Assembly (NCBI RefSeq): GCF_001676655.1
Contig: NZ_LZDB01000002.1
Location: forward strand, 744,001 to 808,000
Origin: Perlucidibaca aquatica
GTDB lineage: Bacteria > Pseudomonadota > Gammaproteobacteria > Pseudomonadales > Moraxellaceae
Direction: 5' to 3'
DNA length: 64,000 bases
Shown here: positions 1 through 8,208 of the stretch, piece by piece
How positions within the stretch are numbered: the stretch's first letter is position 1
Layout: every line of letters starts with the position of its first letter
Notes under the pieces: generated by a model
What the model was told of the DNA's origin: nothing
Database searches by the model: none
The model's input: the letters and a program-made list of their open reading frames with translations, nothing else
Translations under genes and position numbers: made by a program

Positions 1-22
1 TATAAAGCCAAGGCTTATTCAT
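1..22 (-). CDS. 5' end of a gene running off the left edge (possible DUF1365 protein)
   Basis: An ATG at 22-20 overlaps the TGA of the amine-oxidase-like gene in an ATGA arrangement, and seven codons (MNKPWLY) are visible before the edge. Such overlap implies translational coupling. COG2907-type flavoproteins are often followed by a DUF1365 gene whose product begins with an LYxG-like motif, and the visible residues would fit that. The family call is inference from seven residues and context only. Confidence 0.4.
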
Positions 23-1296
23 GCCGCAGCCTCGTTTGCCTGCTGCCAAGGGGCAAAGGCGCCCAATAAGTTGGCGACGGCCATGCCAGCCTTAAGGCCG
101 TCCTCGTGAAAGCCGTAACCGGTCCAGGCACCGCAGAAATAGACACGATCTAAGCCTTGCACCGCAGGTAAAGCTTTTTGGGCTTCATAGGCCGCGGTAT
201 CCAACAAGGGATGAGCATATTCAATCACTTGAATTGTTTTATCGGCCTTCGGTGGCGTGGGCGGATTCAGCGTGACCATCACATCCTGAGCGAATGGCAG
301 CGGTTGAAGGAGATTCAGCCAATACGAAACGGCCACAGGATATTGACCCTGTTGCTCGGCGCCGCTGTAGTAGTTCCATGCCGACCAAGCTGCGCGCCGT
401 TTCGGCATCAAGTCCGAGTCGGTATGCAAATAAGCGGTGTTCGCTTGGTATCGAACCGCCGACAAGACGGCTTGTTCGGCAGGGTGAGCATCCTGCAAGA
501 TCGCCAGGGACTGATCGCTGTGCGTGGCTAAAATAACCCGATCAAATAGTTCCGTACCTTGGGCAGTGGTAACGGCGACCCCAGCTGCTTCACGCCTAAC
601 CGCACTCACGGGTGTGTTCAATCGAACATCACCAATCGCGGCGACCAAGCGCTTTACGTATTCCCGCGAGCCACCACGAATGGTTTTCCATTGCGGACGA
701 TCATTGACTTGCAGCAGGCCATGATTGAGGCAGAACTGAATAAAGGTTTCGGCAGGGAAGTCCGCCATTTCATCCATGGGACTAGACCAAATCGCGGCAC
801 CCATGGGCAAGAGGTACCAATCACGAAACTCTTGGCTGTAGCCTTCACGCTCGAGGAGCTGACCCAAGGTCAAACCCGAACCCCGCATTTCATCGAGTAA
901 TGCGTGAGAACGCTTATTAAAGTTCAAGATATCCCGAATCATTCGCCAAAAGCCGGGGCGAACTAAGTTGCGCTTTTGCACGAACAGGGTGCTTAGATTG
1001 GCGCCCGCCCATTCCAGATTCAGGTGAGGCAGCTTCACGCTAAACGACATATCACTGGCGGGGGTGTCCAGCTTGAGTAGTTTGAAGAGCGCGATGAGGT
1101 TAGGGTAGGTACGATCGTTATGAACCAAGAAACCGGTATCTACGGGAGCGTTCAGACCATCCAAGGAGACATCGACGGTATTGCTGTGACCACCGGCGTA
1201 GTTTCCCGCTTCATAAACGGTGACTTGATGTGACTTGGCTAACATCCAGGCTGCGCTAAGCCCTGCAATGCCCGAACCCACGACCGCAATTTTCAT
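19..1296 (-). CDS. NAD(P)/FAD-dependent oxidoreductase, amine-oxidase fold (COG2907 type)
   Basis: This 425-residue protein opens with a Rossmann FAD-binding motif (VVGSGIAGLSAAW) at about residues 4-16, followed by the EAGNYAGGHSNTV segment typical of the flavin amine oxidase superfamily. The C-terminal FAD-contact motif CGAWTGYGFHEDGLKAG is present. ATG 1296 is chosen because AGAAGGA lies about 8 bases upstream; an ATG nine codons earlier has no such site. COG2907 proteins commonly sit with DUF1365 and cyclopropane-fatty-acid-synthase-like genes and are thought to act on membrane lipids, but the substrate is not established. Here only the coupled downstream gene start is visible. The family is confident; the reaction is not assigned. 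Confidence 0.85.
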   Translation of the reverse strand: MKIAVVGSGIAGLSAAWMLAKSHQVTVYEAGNYAGGHSNTVDVSLDGLNAPVDTGFLVHNDRTYPNLIALFKLLKLDTPASDMSFSVKLPHLNLEWAGANLSTLFVQKRNLVRPGFWRMIRDILNFNKRSHALLDEMRGSGLTLGQLLEREGYSQEFRDWYLLPMGAAIWSSPMDEMADFPAETFIQFCLNHGLLQVNDRPQWKTIRGGSREYVKRLVAAIGDVRLNTPVSAVRREAAGVAVTTAQGTELFDRVILATHSDQSLAILQDAHPAEQAVLSAVRYQANTAYLHTDSDLMPKRRAAWSAWNYYSGAEQQGQYPVAVSYWLNLLQPLPFAQDVMVTLNPPTPPKADKTIQVIEYAHPLLDTAAYEAQKALPAVQGLDRVYFCGAWTGYGFHEDGLKAGMAVANLLGAFAPWQQANEAAA

Positions 1297-1510
1297 TCGT
1301 TGTATCCTTCTAAGCTTAAGCAATACCGCTTAATTTCTTTAACTGCTGTTGATCATCTCTGCAAGCTGTATGCATTTGTGCTGGACAAACGGCCAACAAG
1401 CTAAGCTTTGTCCGCTCGCTGTTCAGGTGAACACGCGTGATAGACTGGAAACGAATGGTTTTGTTACAGCGCATATCCAACTTTTTTTCAATTTCTAAGG
1501 AATTTTTCGC

Positions 1511-2443
1511 ATGTCCGTTGCTCTTCAGCTTTCTGGCGTGACCAAAACCTATAAATCCGGCGTTTCTGCGCTCAAAGGCATTGATCTGACGGTGGCCGAA
1601 GGGGATTTCTTTGCACTGCTTGGTCCGAATGGTGCGGGCAAATCAACCTCCATTGGCATTGTTAGCTCGTTGGTGAAAAAAACAGCAGGTCAGGTACGCA
1701 TTTTCGGACACGATCTGGATGTAGACACCGAGGTAGCAAAACGTCAGCTGGGTGTCGTCCCGCAGGAGTTCAACTTCGGTCAATTTGAAAAAGTCATCGA
1801 TATTTTGGCTACGCAAGCCGGCTACTACGGTGTTCCGGTGAAGAAAGCCTATGACCAAGCAGAGAAGTATCTGCATTTGCTGGGTTTATGGGACAAGCAT
1901 GCTCAACAAGCCCGCATGTTGTCTGGCGGCATGAAGCGTCGATTAATGATTGCCCGAGCCTTAGTGCATGAGCCGCGGCTGTTGATTCTGGATGAGCCCA
2001 CGGCGGGTGTTGATATCGAGCTTCGGCGATCCATGTGGGACTTCTTGAGCAAGCTCAATCAAGAGGGCACAACCATTATTCTGACCACCCACTATTTAGA
2101 AGAAGCAGAGTCTCTGTGTCGCAACATTGCGATTTTAGATAAAGGCCAAGTGGTCGAAAACACGGACATGCGATCCCTGCTGGCCAAGCTGCAACAAGAA
2201 ACCTTTGTGCTCGACTGTGTGGGTGAGCTCAGCACACTTCCCCAATTGCTTGGCTATAACGCACGCCTCAGTGCCCCTGGCTCGGTTGAAGTGGATATTC
2301 AGCGAGGGCAGTCGCTCAACGCCGTTTTCGCTGAGCTGAGCTTGGCCGGCATCAATGTCACGAGCATGCGTAACAAAAGCAATCGTTTGGAAGAGTTGTT
2401 TGTCCGTCTGGTTGAGAAGAATTTAGTGGGAGATGCAGTGTGA
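1511..2443 (+). CDS. ABC exporter ATP-binding protein (YadG-like)
   Basis: The 310-residue ATPase carries Walker A GPNGAGKST (about residues 38-46), the signature LSGGMKRR, Walker B LLILDEPTAGVD and the switch histidine in TTHYLEEAE. Length and order match the E. coli YadG class of drug/lipid exporter ATPases (ABC-2 type systems). It overlaps the downstream permease by four bases (GTGA), so the two are translationally coupled and should form a homodimeric ATPase plus homodimeric permease in the inner membrane. The substrate is unknown. It lies divergent from the flavoprotein gene, and the 200-bp gap should hold both promoters. Confidence 0.92.
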   Translation: MSVALQLSGVTKTYKSGVSALKGIDLTVAEGDFFALLGPNGAGKSTSIGIVSSLVKKTAGQVRIFGHDLDVDTEVAKRQLGVVPQEFNFGQFEKVIDILATQAGYYGVPVKKAYDQAEKYLHLLGLWDKHAQQARMLSGGMKRRLMIARALVHEPRLLILDEPTAGVDIELRRSMWDFLSKLNQEGTTIILTTHYLEEAESLCRNIAILDKGQVVENTDMRSLLAKLQQETFVLDCVGELSTLPQLLGYNARLSAPGSVEVDIQRGQSLNAVFAELSLAGINVTSMRNKSNRLEELFVRLVEKNLVGDAV

Positions 2444-3219
2444 GTTTATTATCGACGGCGAATCAAATTGCGCTGCAAACGATTGTTCGTAAAGAGATTA
2501 GGCGCTTTACCCGGATTTGGGTGCAGACCTTACTCCCTCCGGCCATCACGATGACGCTGTACTTTGTGATTTTTGGCAATCTGGTTGGACGCAATATCGG
2601 CAGCATGGGCGGCTATAGCTACATGCAGTTCATTGTGCCCGGCCTGATCATGATGAGCGTCATCACTAACTCCTATGCCAATGTCGTCTCCAGTTTTTTT
2701 GGGGCTAAGTTTCAGCGAAGCATTGAAGAGCTGCTGGTCTCGCCCGTACCGCCGTCCATTATCCTGATCGGTTTTGTGCTGGGCGGCGTGGCGCGTGGCC
2801 TAGCCGTGGGTCTCATCGTTACCTTACTGTCGCTGTTTTTCAGCGACCTATCGCTGCATCACACCTTTGTCATGATCTACAGTGTGTTTATGACGGCCGT
2901 GCTGTTCTCTTTAGGCGGTTTTATTAACGCGGTGTATGCCAAAACCTTTGATGACGTATCGATTGTCCCTACCTTTATTCTGACGCCATTGACCTATCTT
3001 GGTGGGGTGTTCTACTCGATGACTCTGCTGTCTCCGTTCTGGCAGGGCGTGTCTTACCTGAATCCTATCGTCTATATGGTCAATGCCTTCCGTTACGGCG
3101 TGCTTGGCCACAGCGACGTGTCCATTGTGGCCTCATTGAGCTTTATTACCGTCTTAGTCGTGATTTTGTACGTCGTTGCCCTACGCTTATTGCAGCAAGG
3201 CACGGGTATGCGGGAGTAA
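2440..3219 (+). CDS. ABC-2 type transporter permease (YadH-like)
   Basis: This 259-residue integral membrane protein starts with GTG at 2440, overlapping the stop codon of its ATPase. About six hydrophobic segments are visible, with a C-terminal stretch (LSPFWQGVSYLNPIVYMVNAF) resembling the ABC-2 membrane family signature region. Size matches E. coli YadH (about 256 residues). It would form the export channel with the upstream ATPase. The queF start follows four bases after its stop, so queF is probably co-transcribed, a link with no obvious functional meaning. Confidence 0.92.
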   Translation: MSLLSTANQIALQTIVRKEIRRFTRIWVQTLLPPAITMTLYFVIFGNLVGRNIGSMGGYSYMQFIVPGLIMMSVITNSYANVVSSFFGAKFQRSIEELLVSPVPPSIILIGFVLGGVARGLAVGLIVTLLSLFFSDLSLHHTFVMIYSVFMTAVLFSLGGFINAVYAKTFDDVSIVPTFILTPLTYLGGVFYSMTLLSPFWQGVSYLNPIVYMVNAFRYGVLGHSDVSIVASLSFITVLVVILYVVALRLLQQGTGMRE

Positions 3220-3223
3220 CGGC

Positions 3224-4042
3224 ATGAACCTGCATGAAATGACCCAGCTCGGGCAGGTGACGGACTATCCCGATAGTTATGATGCCAATTTGCTACAGCC
3301 CATCCCACGAGAGCTGACCCGCGCCAGTTTGGGTTTAGATAATGACGCTTTGCCCTTTCATGGCGTGGATGTGTGGACACACTATGAGGTGTCTTGGTTG
3401 GACTTGAGTGGTAAGCCTGTGGTTGCCATCGGTGAAATTCGTGTGCCCGCAAGCTCAGCCAATCTCATTGAGTCAAAATCGCTAAAGCTTTACTTCAATG
3501 GCTTGAATTTCACCCCATTCGAGTCGGCAGACGCGTTTATTCGCCAAGTTGAGCACGACCTGTCTGTAACGGCCGAAGCACCCGTGCTACTTACGCTGCA
3601 GCCGGCACATGAAGCCCAATCCCTAGTGGATTTTCCTGGTCAATGCTTAGATGGCTTGGCGCTGCAAACCACGAGTTATTTGCCCGACCCCAGTTTGCTG
3701 AAAATCGAAGAAAACACCTGGGTGGATGAGGTTTGGCACTCGCATTTGCTGCGAACCAATTGCCCGGTCACGGACCAACCGGACTGGGGCAGTATGCTCA
3801 TTCATTACCAGGGGCCTCGTATTCAGCCGGAGTCTCTGTTGGCGTACCTGGTGTCTTTTCGCCGACATTCAGATTTTCATGAGCAGTGTGTAGAGCGCAT
3901 ATTTGTGGACTTGCAGCAGTATGCGGGTGCTCAGGCGCTATCGGTGTATGCACGCTATACCCGACGCGGCGGGCTGGATATCAACCCATTTCGTTCCAAC
4001 TTTGAACAGTTAACAACGCGCTGGCGTACGTCCCGGCAGTAG
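3224..4042 (+). CDS. queF: NADPH-dependent 7-cyano-7-deazaguanine reductase QueF
   Basis: QueF reduces the nitrile preQ0 to the amine preQ1 in queuosine biosynthesis for tRNA wobble position 34. The 272-residue protein is the long two-domain form like E. coli QueF (282 residues). Visible hallmarks are YDANLLQPIPR near the start, the NADPH-binding segment NLIESKSLKLYFN, the catalytic cysteine in SHLLRTNCPVT, and the conserved C-terminal region from FHEQCVERIF through YARYTRRGGLDINPFR. The ATG at 3224 matches the family N-terminus; an upstream in-frame start would run through the permease gene. It is cytoplasmic and follows the ABC permease by four bases. Confidence 0.96.
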   Translation: MNLHEMTQLGQVTDYPDSYDANLLQPIPRELTRASLGLDNDALPFHGVDVWTHYEVSWLDLSGKPVVAIGEIRVPASSANLIESKSLKLYFNGLNFTPFESADAFIRQVEHDLSVTAEAPVLLTLQPAHEAQSLVDFPGQCLDGLALQTTSYLPDPSLLKIEENTWVDEVWHSHLLRTNCPVTDQPDWGSMLIHYQGPRIQPESLLAYLVSFRRHSDFHEQCVERIFVDLQQYAGAQALSVYARYTRRGGLDINPFRSNFEQLTTRWRTSRQ

Positions 4043-4123
4043 TTCTTGCCAAATGCGAAGGGCGTCGCCAAGATGCGTTACCTAAAACTAATAACGAACT
4101 CATTTCTACTTTAAGGAAAAATT

Positions 4124-4789
4124 ATGAGCGCTTACTTCTTCTCATTTCCTCTCGATGCCAAGCTTCAACAGACCTTGGACGACCTGCTGACCAATCATGC
4201 CAAAGGCCAATATGCAGATGCTTCGGTTCCAGTGGCATTAGCAGTTGGCACCACCGATGGTGTGATTAAAGCCTTAGCACTCGATGTCATTGATATTTTG
4301 AAAACCAATGGCGAGGGAGCTGGCATCTTGGGCATGCTTGCGAATTTGTTGAAGAGCACCATGCACACGCTGATTAAGCAGATCATGGGCAAGGTCAGTC
4401 CTGCTGAGCAGGATAAGTTAGCAGCCTATTTGTCGCGCCGTCGGGTCATGGTGAATGGCGCCGCACGCTTCGGCTTTAGCATGCCAGATGCCGTGGGCAG
4501 CCGTTTTGAGGCCGTATTAAAGCGCATTGCAGCAGGTGACATGGCTAACAGTCGTGAAGACTTAACAACGGCTATGAATGAGTTCGTTAACCTCTCAACG
4601 GCGTGTTTCTATGACGAATTTACCGGCGCCTTAGAGTTAGGTTTTGTCAAACAAAAAATGGTTAACCTCGGTCGTAGCGCCATTCTCAAAGGCAGTCAAA
4701 GCGCCGTCGCCAAACTTTTTGTTAGCATGAGCGATGACGATTTAAAGCGTGTTTGCGCACATTACGACTCGATGTTCGTGAAGGCTTAA
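4124..4789 (+). CDS. Unknown protein, first of two tandem paralogues
   Basis: I do not recognise this 221-residue protein. It is soluble-looking and probably mainly helical, without a signal peptide or long membrane segment. A strong AAGGA site six bases before the ATG supports the start. It is clearly homologous to the next gene: the blocks LLKSTMHTLIKQIMGKV and ALELGFVKQKMVNLGRSA, followed by a KGSQSAV stretch, align with counterparts in the neighbour at matching positions. The central block has an amphipathic helix look that could contact membrane or protein. The pair probably forms a dicistronic unit and ends three bases before the convergent selO stop. No function is offered. Confidence 0.85.
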   Translation: MSAYFFSFPLDAKLQQTLDDLLTNHAKGQYADASVPVALAVGTTDGVIKALALDVIDILKTNGEGAGILGMLANLLKSTMHTLIKQIMGKVSPAEQDKLAAYLSRRRVMVNGAARFGFSMPDAVGSRFEAVLKRIAAGDMANSREDLTTAMNEFVNLSTACFYDEFTGALELGFVKQKMVNLGRSAILKGSQSAVAKLFVSMSDDDLKRVCAHYDSMFVKA

Positions 4790-4799
4790 GGAGCGCATT

Positions 4800-5477
4800 T
4801 TGACCAAACTGTTTGCCTTCGCTGCCTCCACAGAATTGCAGCAAGATTTTCACGCGGTAATTACGGCCTATGCGGGCGGGCGTATTCCGACGGAACCGCA
4901 GGCACCTCGTGTTGTTCAGTTAGCTCAGCGTTATGCGGATGAAATTGTGGACGCGCTGATCCTGAATCTGCTCAACGGGGCGTCTGCGGACAGTGCCGCG
5001 CCAAAAGCGCTAGAAACCGTAGCCAGCCTGATTAAAAGCACGGTGCACTCCTTAATTAAGCAAGTGCTGAGTAAGCTCGATAATAAAGAGTTGCAGCCTG
5101 TTGCCGCCTATATCAATGAGCGTCGCACCTTATTGAATGATGGTGAAGGTGTGCGCGAGTTCATCAGTTTTGAGTTATCTGAAGCGGATTACGCTAACTT
5201 GCATTCCGTTTGGTCTGCGACTGCTCAAGGGCAAGTCAATAAGAAAGCACTGAATGACAGTATGCTCAGGTTTTCTGCCTTGGCAATTGCTGCCTTTTAT
5301 GAAGACTCTGCAAAAGCTCTCAAGCTGGGCTTTATTGCACGTAATGTCTTTAGCGTAGGGCAAAGCGCGATTAATAAGGGCTCACAAATGGCCATTAACC
5401 GTTTAATCCCTGCGTTGCGGGAGCATGAAGCTAAGGATTTTGCGACGTACTTCTTGAGTATGTTGCGAGCAACCTAA
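4800..5477 (+). CDS. Unknown protein, second of two tandem paralogues
   Basis: The 225-residue product is a diverged paralogue of the preceding gene, sharing an xLIKSTVHSLIKQVLSKL block (about residues 77-94) and a C-terminal block with AFYEDSAKALKLGFIARNV and NKGSQMAINRL. The start is a TTG at 4800, chosen because TAAGGAG sits about seven bases ahead and the N-terminus (TKLFAFAASTELQQ) aligns with that of the first copy (YFFSFPLDAKLQQ). The spacing of ten bases implies co-transcription. No signal peptide or catalytic motif is seen. Paired retention of two diverged copies suggests a heteromeric or complementary role, which is inference. Confidence 0.85.
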   Translation: MTKLFAFAASTELQQDFHAVITAYAGGRIPTEPQAPRVVQLAQRYADEIVDALILNLLNGASADSAAPKALETVASLIKSTVHSLIKQVLSKLDNKELQPVAAYINERRTLLNDGEGVREFISFELSEADYANLHSVWSATAQGQVNKKALNDSMLRFSALAIAAFYEDSAKALKLGFIARNVFSVGQSAINKGSQMAINRLIPALREHEAKDFATYFLSMLRAT

Positions 5478-5480
5478 AGC

Positions 5481-6929
5481 TTAACTCGAGCAACTAATCG
5501 TTAAGCAGCGTCCCCATGCCGGTGCAAGTCCGGCATAGGCGGACCACTCATCGCGAACCTGAAATGGCGACTGTACTACCGCTAAAAGAGTATTCAGGGG
5601 TTGGGCATCACCGGCTTCAGCCGCCTTAATGGCTATCTCAGCTAAATAGTTTCTCAAGACATACGCTGGCACAGACTGCTGAACACGCTGTTGCCGATCC
5701 ACTTCTACAGACCGTTCACGATGAAGTCGCGCTTGATAGCGAAGCAGCCAATCCGTCGCTGACGCCTCTTGATTCGGCCAGTCCTGCTGTACGGCTTTTA
5801 ATTGCTCTTCAACACGCGTCATGCCTAGCTGACGAGTTGTGCTGTGATAATCCTTATCACCTGCTCGCAACAGGTCTAACCACGCCTGCACCAGCGTTTT
5901 ATCTTCCGCTTCGAGCGTTGTAAGCCCTAGGCGTTGGCGCATGCGCCCGTCGTAATGCTGTGTCAGCACGGGTTCGTATTGTTCGAGTGCGGTTCGCAAG
6001 TCTATGACCGACACGAGGGGGGTAAAGGCTTGCGCTAAGGCGTTAAGGTTCCAAAAGCCCACAGAAGGCTGCAAGTACCATGCATAGCGCCCGTTATGAT
6101 CTGAGTGATTGCAAATCAGCGCTGGATCATAATTTTCCATGAAGGCGTAGGGGCCGAAATCTAAGGTCTGACCGCTGATAGAGAAGTTGTCGGTATTCAT
6201 CACGCCATGTGCAAAACCAACGGCCTGCCAATCTGCCATCAACGTGGCAGTGCGTTTAACCACGGCGGCAAACAGCGCTGCATAGGGCTTTTCAGCGCCT
6301 AAGCACTCAGGGTAATGCCTTGCAATGACATGATCTGCTAAGGCCGCTAATTCAGTGTGCTGTTGGCTATGGCAGAGCCACTCAAAATGCCCAAAGCGAA
6401 TATGCGAGTTAGCAACTCGTAACAGAGTGGCTCCCGTTTCGCGCCGCTCTCGTTGCACGGGCTCGTCAGAGCCAACCAAGGCCAACGCCCGAGTGGTTGG
6501 CACACCCAGTGCGTGCAAAGCCTCACCGGCCAGGTACTCTCGAATACTCGAGCGTAAAACAGCGCGTCCATCGCCCATACGGGAGAAGGGTGTGGGTCCG
6601 CTACCTTTTAGGTGTAAGTCTTGGCGGCATCCCAAGCTATCGATTATTTCGCCGAGTAGGAGCCCACGTCCATCGCCTAAGTCGGGATTCCAGCCGCCAA
6701 ATTGATGGCCAGCGTATTTCATGGCAATAGGCTCAGCGCCAGGCCAAACGGAATGCCCAGAAAGACCCGATAGTGCTTCGGGTGATAGCAGCCAATCGGC
6801 GTCTATCGCCAGCGCATCTGCAAGCGGGTGATTAATGGAAAGTAGGCGGGGATTGCGAAGCGGGGTAGGCAGCTGCCGTCGCCATAAGACGTCCGGCAGC
6901 TGAATATAGCGATTACTAAACTGAATCAC
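5481..6929 (-). CDS. selO: Protein adenylyltransferase SelO (YdiU family)
   Basis: SelO is a pseudokinase-fold enzyme that transfers AMP from ATP to serine, threonine or tyrosine of target proteins and is linked to oxidative stress responses. At 482 residues this is full length (E. coli YdiU is 478). Family blocks seen are MKYAGHQFGGWNPDLGDGRG, LHLKGSGPTPFSRMGDGRA, SSIREYLAGEALHALGVPTT and GVMNTDNFSISG. The antepenultimate C-terminal cysteine (ending CSS) is retained at the position of selenocysteine in animal SelO. Its ATG overlaps the stop of the desaturase gene by four bases, so it is translationally coupled to it. Confidence 0.95.
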   Translation of the reverse strand: MIQFSNRYIQLPDVLWRRQLPTPLRNPRLLSINHPLADALAIDADWLLSPEALSGLSGHSVWPGAEPIAMKYAGHQFGGWNPDLGDGRGLLLGEIIDSLGCRQDLHLKGSGPTPFSRMGDGRAVLRSSIREYLAGEALHALGVPTTRALALVGSDEPVQRERRETGATLLRVANSHIRFGHFEWLCHSQQHTELAALADHVIARHYPECLGAEKPYAALFAAVVKRTATLMADWQAVGFAHGVMNTDNFSISGQTLDFGPYAFMENYDPALICNHSDHNGRYAWYLQPSVGFWNLNALAQAFTPLVSVIDLRTALEQYEPVLTQHYDGRMRQRLGLTTLEAEDKTLVQAWLDLLRAGDKDYHSTTRQLGMTRVEEQLKAVQQDWPNQEASATDWLLRYQARLHRERSVEVDRQQRVQQSVPAYVLRNYLAEIAIKAAEAGDAQPLNTLLAVVQSPFQVRDEWSAYAGLAPAWGRCLTISCSS

Positions 6930-8074
6930 GCGACGCTAGGCACCTGAGCAGTGAGTAAACGCAAACGTTTGCGCTGCATCTTTAAACGATACTCAATTTC
7001 TTGGAAGCGGGTACGGAAGCTGGCTTCTTCCCATTTATGTAAAAGCTCCAGTTTCTTCTCAGCAAACCATGTTTCGCGGAGTTTGCTCCAGTCATTCAGT
7101 ACCAGGTTAAAGTGCTCATACTCCTGCGCCAGCTTGGCTTTCCACGCCTCGAGCTGGGCATGACCAGCGGCCTGAAGCGACAGTTTCTCTTCAGCATATT
7201 TAAACTGCATTGTCAGTTTGGCTTTCTCAATCGCAAACTGCGGGCAACGCTTGAGGTTGCGCGTTAAGCCGACCCAAGACAGGGCGAAGATGAGCCACTT
7301 GGTAGGGTCAAACTGATACCAGTGAATGCCATTACGGTAGTCGTACTGAAAAATGTGATGGTAATTATGGTAGCCCTCACCGTAAGTCAGTAACGCCAGC
7401 ACGGGGTTGTCGCGAGCGGTATTTTCATCGGTGTAAGGCCGTGTTCCCCACATATGCGCCAGCGAATTAATAAAGAAGGTCGTGTGATGGCTCCATACCA
7501 GACGCAGCAGACCGCCCAGTAACAGCACGCCCCAAACATCACCAACGGCATAGCCAATGAGCGCGGGGATACCGATGTTAGTCAGCAGCACTAGCTTCAA
7601 ATAGTGGTTGTGCTGAAACATAACAATCTTGTCGTTTAACAGATCCGGGGCATTGCGGAAGTCATCGCGACCGGATTCGTATTGACGCAACATCCAGCCA
7701 ATGTGGGAAAACCAGAAGCCACGCTTAGCGGAGTAGGGATCGTGATCAACATCATCAATATGGCGATGGTGAGTACGATGGCCAGAGGCCCATACCAAGA
7801 TGCTGTTTTGAATCGCCATGGTGCCGAAGATCATGTAAATAATTCGGATCGTCCAGTGCGCTTCATAGGTACGGTGCGCCCAAAGGCGGTGATAGCCAGC
7901 GGTGATTGCCATGCCGTTAGCGCCGGCTAAAAGCAAAAAGCTCCACCAAGCGGCGCTGGAAAATTCGTGGTTTAAGGCATACCACGGCAGCAGAATCATT
8001 GCGATGAGGGGGGTACTGAGTAAAACAATCGCGCCTGGCCAGTTAATGGGAGGCTTTGCGGTTGAATCAGTCAT
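6926..8074 (-). CDS. Acyl-CoA/acyl-lipid delta-9 desaturase with C-terminal coiled-coil tail
   Basis: This integral membrane di-iron desaturase (382 residues from ATG 8074) introduces a cis double bond in saturated acyl chains. The three histidine boxes are visible: HRLWAH at 62-67, HRTHHRH at 99-105 and HNYHH at 236-240. Hydrophobic pairs lie near residues 12-55 and 160-200. After residue about 285 comes a long charged, leucine-spaced helix (coiled-coil-like) extending to the end, beyond the catalytic core. The upstream in-frame ATG at 8197 would add a non-conserved 41-residue leader, so ATG 8074 is preferred although its ribosome site is weak. It is coupled to selO. Confidence 0.92.
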   Translation of the reverse strand: MTDSTAKPPINWPGAIVLLSTPLIAMILLPWYALNHEFSSAAWWSFLLLAGANGMAITAGYHRLWAHRTYEAHWTIRIIYMIFGTMAIQNSILVWASGHRTHHRHIDDVDHDPYSAKRGFWFSHIGWMLRQYESGRDDFRNAPDLLNDKIVMFQHNHYLKLVLLTNIGIPALIGYAVGDVWGVLLLGGLLRLVWSHHTTFFINSLAHMWGTRPYTDENTARDNPVLALLTYGEGYHNYHHIFQYDYRNGIHWYQFDPTKWLIFALSWVGLTRNLKRCPQFAIEKAKLTMQFKYAEEKLSLQAAGHAQLEAWKAKLAQEYEHFNLVLNDWSKLRETWFAEKKLELLHKWEEASFRTRFQEIEYRLKMQRKRLRLLTAQVPSVA

Positions 8075-8208
8075 AAAAGGTCTCGTTTGAGTGAATGAGT
8101 GTTCACGGAGTTGATTATAGCGGAACAAGTTGTCCTGCGTAAATTGACCGATGAGTGGTAATTCACAAAATGAGGGTATTCCACTCATGTGAAGCACACA
8201 TGTCAGAC

